NCBI GenBank assembly: GCA_023134935.1
Contig: JAGLUD010000319.1
Coordinates: 1-8,199 of the forward strand
Origin: Paracoccaceae bacterium
GTDB lineage: Bacteria > Pseudomonadota > Alphaproteobacteria > Rhodobacterales > Rhodobacteraceae
Direction of reading: 5' to 3'
Length of the DNA: 8,199 nt
Numbering within the stretch: the first letter of the stretch is position 1; the number at the start of each line of letters is the position of its first letter. Positions 7,113-8,199 of the stretch are shown piece after piece. The position numbers and the translations under genes were made by a program. The notes below the pieces were generated by a model, which saw only the letters and a program-made list of their open reading frames with translations, did no database searches and was not told where the DNA came from.

Positions 7113-7671
7113 CGCTGTTTCCATCCTGAACGGAGCCTCCTCTAACGGGGCCGTCAAAATCACCGAAGCAGGCCTGCGCGGTATGATAACCTTGCGCGGT
7201 GACCTGAGCAGTACTGCCCTCAAAGACGCTGTAAAATCCGTCGTCGGTCTGACCCCACCCTCTGAACGCAAAGTAAAATCAGGCAAGGGCGGAGGCGTCG
7301 CGTGGATGTCATCAGACGAATTGTTACTGCTGGTCGATTACGACAAAGCCGATGCAACGGTGGCCAAGCTTTCCAAAGCACTGGCCGGCGAACACCACAT
7401 GGTCGTCAATGTATCCGACGCCCGCGCGGTATTCCTGATCGAAGGGCAGGGCGCCCGCGAAGTCCTCGCCAAAGGCGCCCCCGTTGATCTGTCACCCGAG
7501 GCATTCGGCGCGGGTGACCTGCGTCGCTCCCGTATCGGCCAGCTCGCTGCCGCTTTCTGGATGACCGAAGACGAATCATTCGAGCTAGTCTGTTTCCGCT
7601 CCGTCGGCGCGTTCATGTTTGACTGGCTGTCCAACGCCGCGCGCGAAGGCAGCCTGCCGGAATTTCTCTGA
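7105..7671 (+). CDS. soxG: sarcosine oxidase subunit gamma
   Basis: Fourth subunit of the sarcosine oxidase complex. It is related in fold to GcvT-type folate proteins and contributes to assembly around the alpha subunit. The 188-residue product is normal length. Family features seen are an early segment with EAGLRGMITLRGDL (21-34), SGKGGGVAWMSSDELLLLV in the middle, and a C-terminal block containing RRSRIGQLAAAFWM and ESFELVCFRS leading to FDWL. The start overlaps the soxA stop by eight bases, with AAGGGG 9 bases upstream inside soxA. A longer in-frame start at 7036 lies deep within soxA and is unlikely. It is the last sox gene. I see no intrinsic terminator directly after it, so some transcripts may continue into the small gene downstream. 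Confidence 0.94.
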   Translation: MSNAVSILNGASSNGAVKITEAGLRGMITLRGDLSSTALKDAVKSVVGLTPPSERKVKSGKGGGVAWMSSDELLLLVDYDKADATVAKLSKALAGEHHMVVNVSDARAVFLIEGQGAREVLAKGAPVDLSPEAFGAGDLRRSRIGQLAAAFWMTEDESFELVCFRSVGAFMFDWLSNAAREGSLPEFL

Positions 7672-7796
7672 TAGCCATGCAAACGGCGCATACCGGCAAT
7701 CTTGCTTTGTCTGATGTGCAATCCGTTCCCGACTCCTATGTTACGTTCAGGTTAAGGCAGCAACGCTGACCTTTGTAACGCATCGGAGCACATGAC

Positions 7797-7967
7797 ATGA
7801 CTAATGAAATACACCAGATAACGCTCGGCGAAATCCGTGCCTACGAGGCAAAAGCACATGTTTTGCGCGCAAACGCGATGCGTGAAGGCTCAAAAGCTTT
7901 CACATCCTTCCTATCGCGTCTTTTCCACCGCGCGGTTGACGCATTTTCGCGTCCTGCACACGCATAA
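7797..7967 (+). CDS. 56-residue small protein, possibly of the Rhodobacterales RSP_7527-like type
   Basis: A short frame from ATG 7797 to TAA 7965-7967. GGAG at 7785-7788 is 8 bases before the start. The protein is basic and predicted mostly helical: an N-terminal segment LGEIRAYEAKAHVLRANAM (residues 10-28) with alternating acidic and basic residues, then FTSFLSRLFHRAV (36-48), an amphipathic helix. The EAxAhxLRAxAM pattern reminds me of short proteins found in many Rhodobacteraceae (RSP_7527-like) and, more loosely, of DUF1127 proteins; this is tentative. An upstream ATG at 7792 reads only two codons, and its TGA overlaps this start. A weak stem (CAGC 7758-7761 with GCTG 7765-7768, extended by AGGT 7749-7752 and ACCT 7769-7772) lies in the leader. 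A strong terminator follows 25 bases after the stop. Confidence 0.72.
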   Translation: MTNEIHQITLGEIRAYEAKAHVLRANAMREGSKAFTSFLSRLFHRAVDAFSRPAHA

Positions 7968-7992
7968 ACCCTAAAGTTTTCTCCCAAGACTT

Positions 7993-8021
7993 GGGCTGTC
8001 TTCACGACAGCCCTTTTTTTT
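7993..8021 (+). terminator. strong intrinsic terminator
   Basis: GGGCTGTC (7993-8000) and GACAGCCC (8006-8013) form a perfect eight-pair stem around a five-base loop, followed by eight T (8014-8021). It ends the transcript of the small gene and any read-through from the sox operon, and separates both from the downstream methyltransferase gene. Confidence 0.93.
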
Positions 8022-8047
8022 GTCCGCAACACAGGTTAGAGGGACCC

Positions 8048-8199
8048 ATGACAGATATTCAAACACGCCCCGTAATTCGCCTTTTACCTAAAACCAACGC
8101 TCAGCGTCTTCGCTTCGGTGCGCCTTGGGTATTCTCTGACCAACTGGTTCTGGATCGCCGCACCAAAGCGATCCCTGCTGGCAGCATCGTTGAAGTTCA
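8048..8199 (+). CDS. RlmI-type class I SAM-dependent rRNA (cytosine-5) methyltransferase, partial 5' end
   Basis: Only the first 50 codons are present, and the frame is open to the window edge. The N-terminal segment RLLPKTNAQRLRFGAPWVFSDQL, followed by a strand ending at AGSIVEV, resembles the PUA domain that starts RlmI-family 23S rRNA methyltransferases, where a basic R..LR.G.PWVF motif is characteristic. The Rossmann methyltransferase domain would lie outside the window, so the exact RNA target cannot be inferred. AGAGGGA just before the ATG supports the start. The terminator upstream makes it a separate transcription unit from the sox genes. Confidence 0.75.
   Translation, partial: MTDIQTRPVIRLLPKTNAQRLRFGAPWVFSDQLVLDRRTKAIPAGSIVEV

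Noticed and set aside
1..8199. CRISPR array, tRNA or rRNA genes
   Set aside because: No regularly spaced direct repeats, cloverleaf-like sequence with a TTCGA arm and CCA end, or rRNA-like stretch was seen on either strand.

Overview
The window looks like a chromosomal segment from a marine Roseobacter-group (Rhodobacteraceae) alphaproteobacterium. This rests on the protein sequences and on gene content: a CcmI cytochrome c biogenesis gene, a heterotetrameric sarcosine oxidase operon in the order soxB-soxD-soxA-soxG, and a small Rhodobacterales-type protein. It is an inference from recognition; no search was run.

Layout. Positions 1-1005 (minus) hold ccmI, cut by the left edge. A 199-base divergent intergenic region (1006-1204) separates it from the sarcosine oxidase operon, which runs on the plus strand from 1205 to 7671: soxB (1205-2452), soxD (3778-4101), soxA (4098-7112) and soxG (7105-7671). 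The last three genes overlap one another. The order is interrupted between soxB and soxD by a 1.3 kb islet (2453-3777) of lower and uneven G+C. It contains a short membrane-protein gene on the minus strand with its own promoter and ribosome binding site (2506-2730), then two plus-strand genes for small membrane proteins (2862-3323 and 3323-3775). These two share a layout and motifs and appear to be diverged paralogues. After soxG comes a 56-residue protein gene (7797-7967), a strong intrinsic terminator (7993-8021), and the 5' end of an RlmI-type rRNA methyltransferase gene (from 8048), cut by the right edge.

How the genes work together. SoxB, SoxD, SoxA and SoxG form the cytosolic flavoenzyme that oxidises sarcosine to glycine and hydrogen peroxide and passes the methyl carbon to tetrahydrofolate as 5,10-methylene-tetrahydrofolate. 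The cofactor-binding residues that can be checked by eye (FMN-linking histidine of SoxB, Cys/His zinc site of SoxD, dinucleotide fold of SoxA) are present, so the enzyme should be functional despite the interruption. The two tandem membrane proteins are placed for co-transcription and translational coupling with the sox genes. Their function is unknown, and they are the most interesting content of the window.
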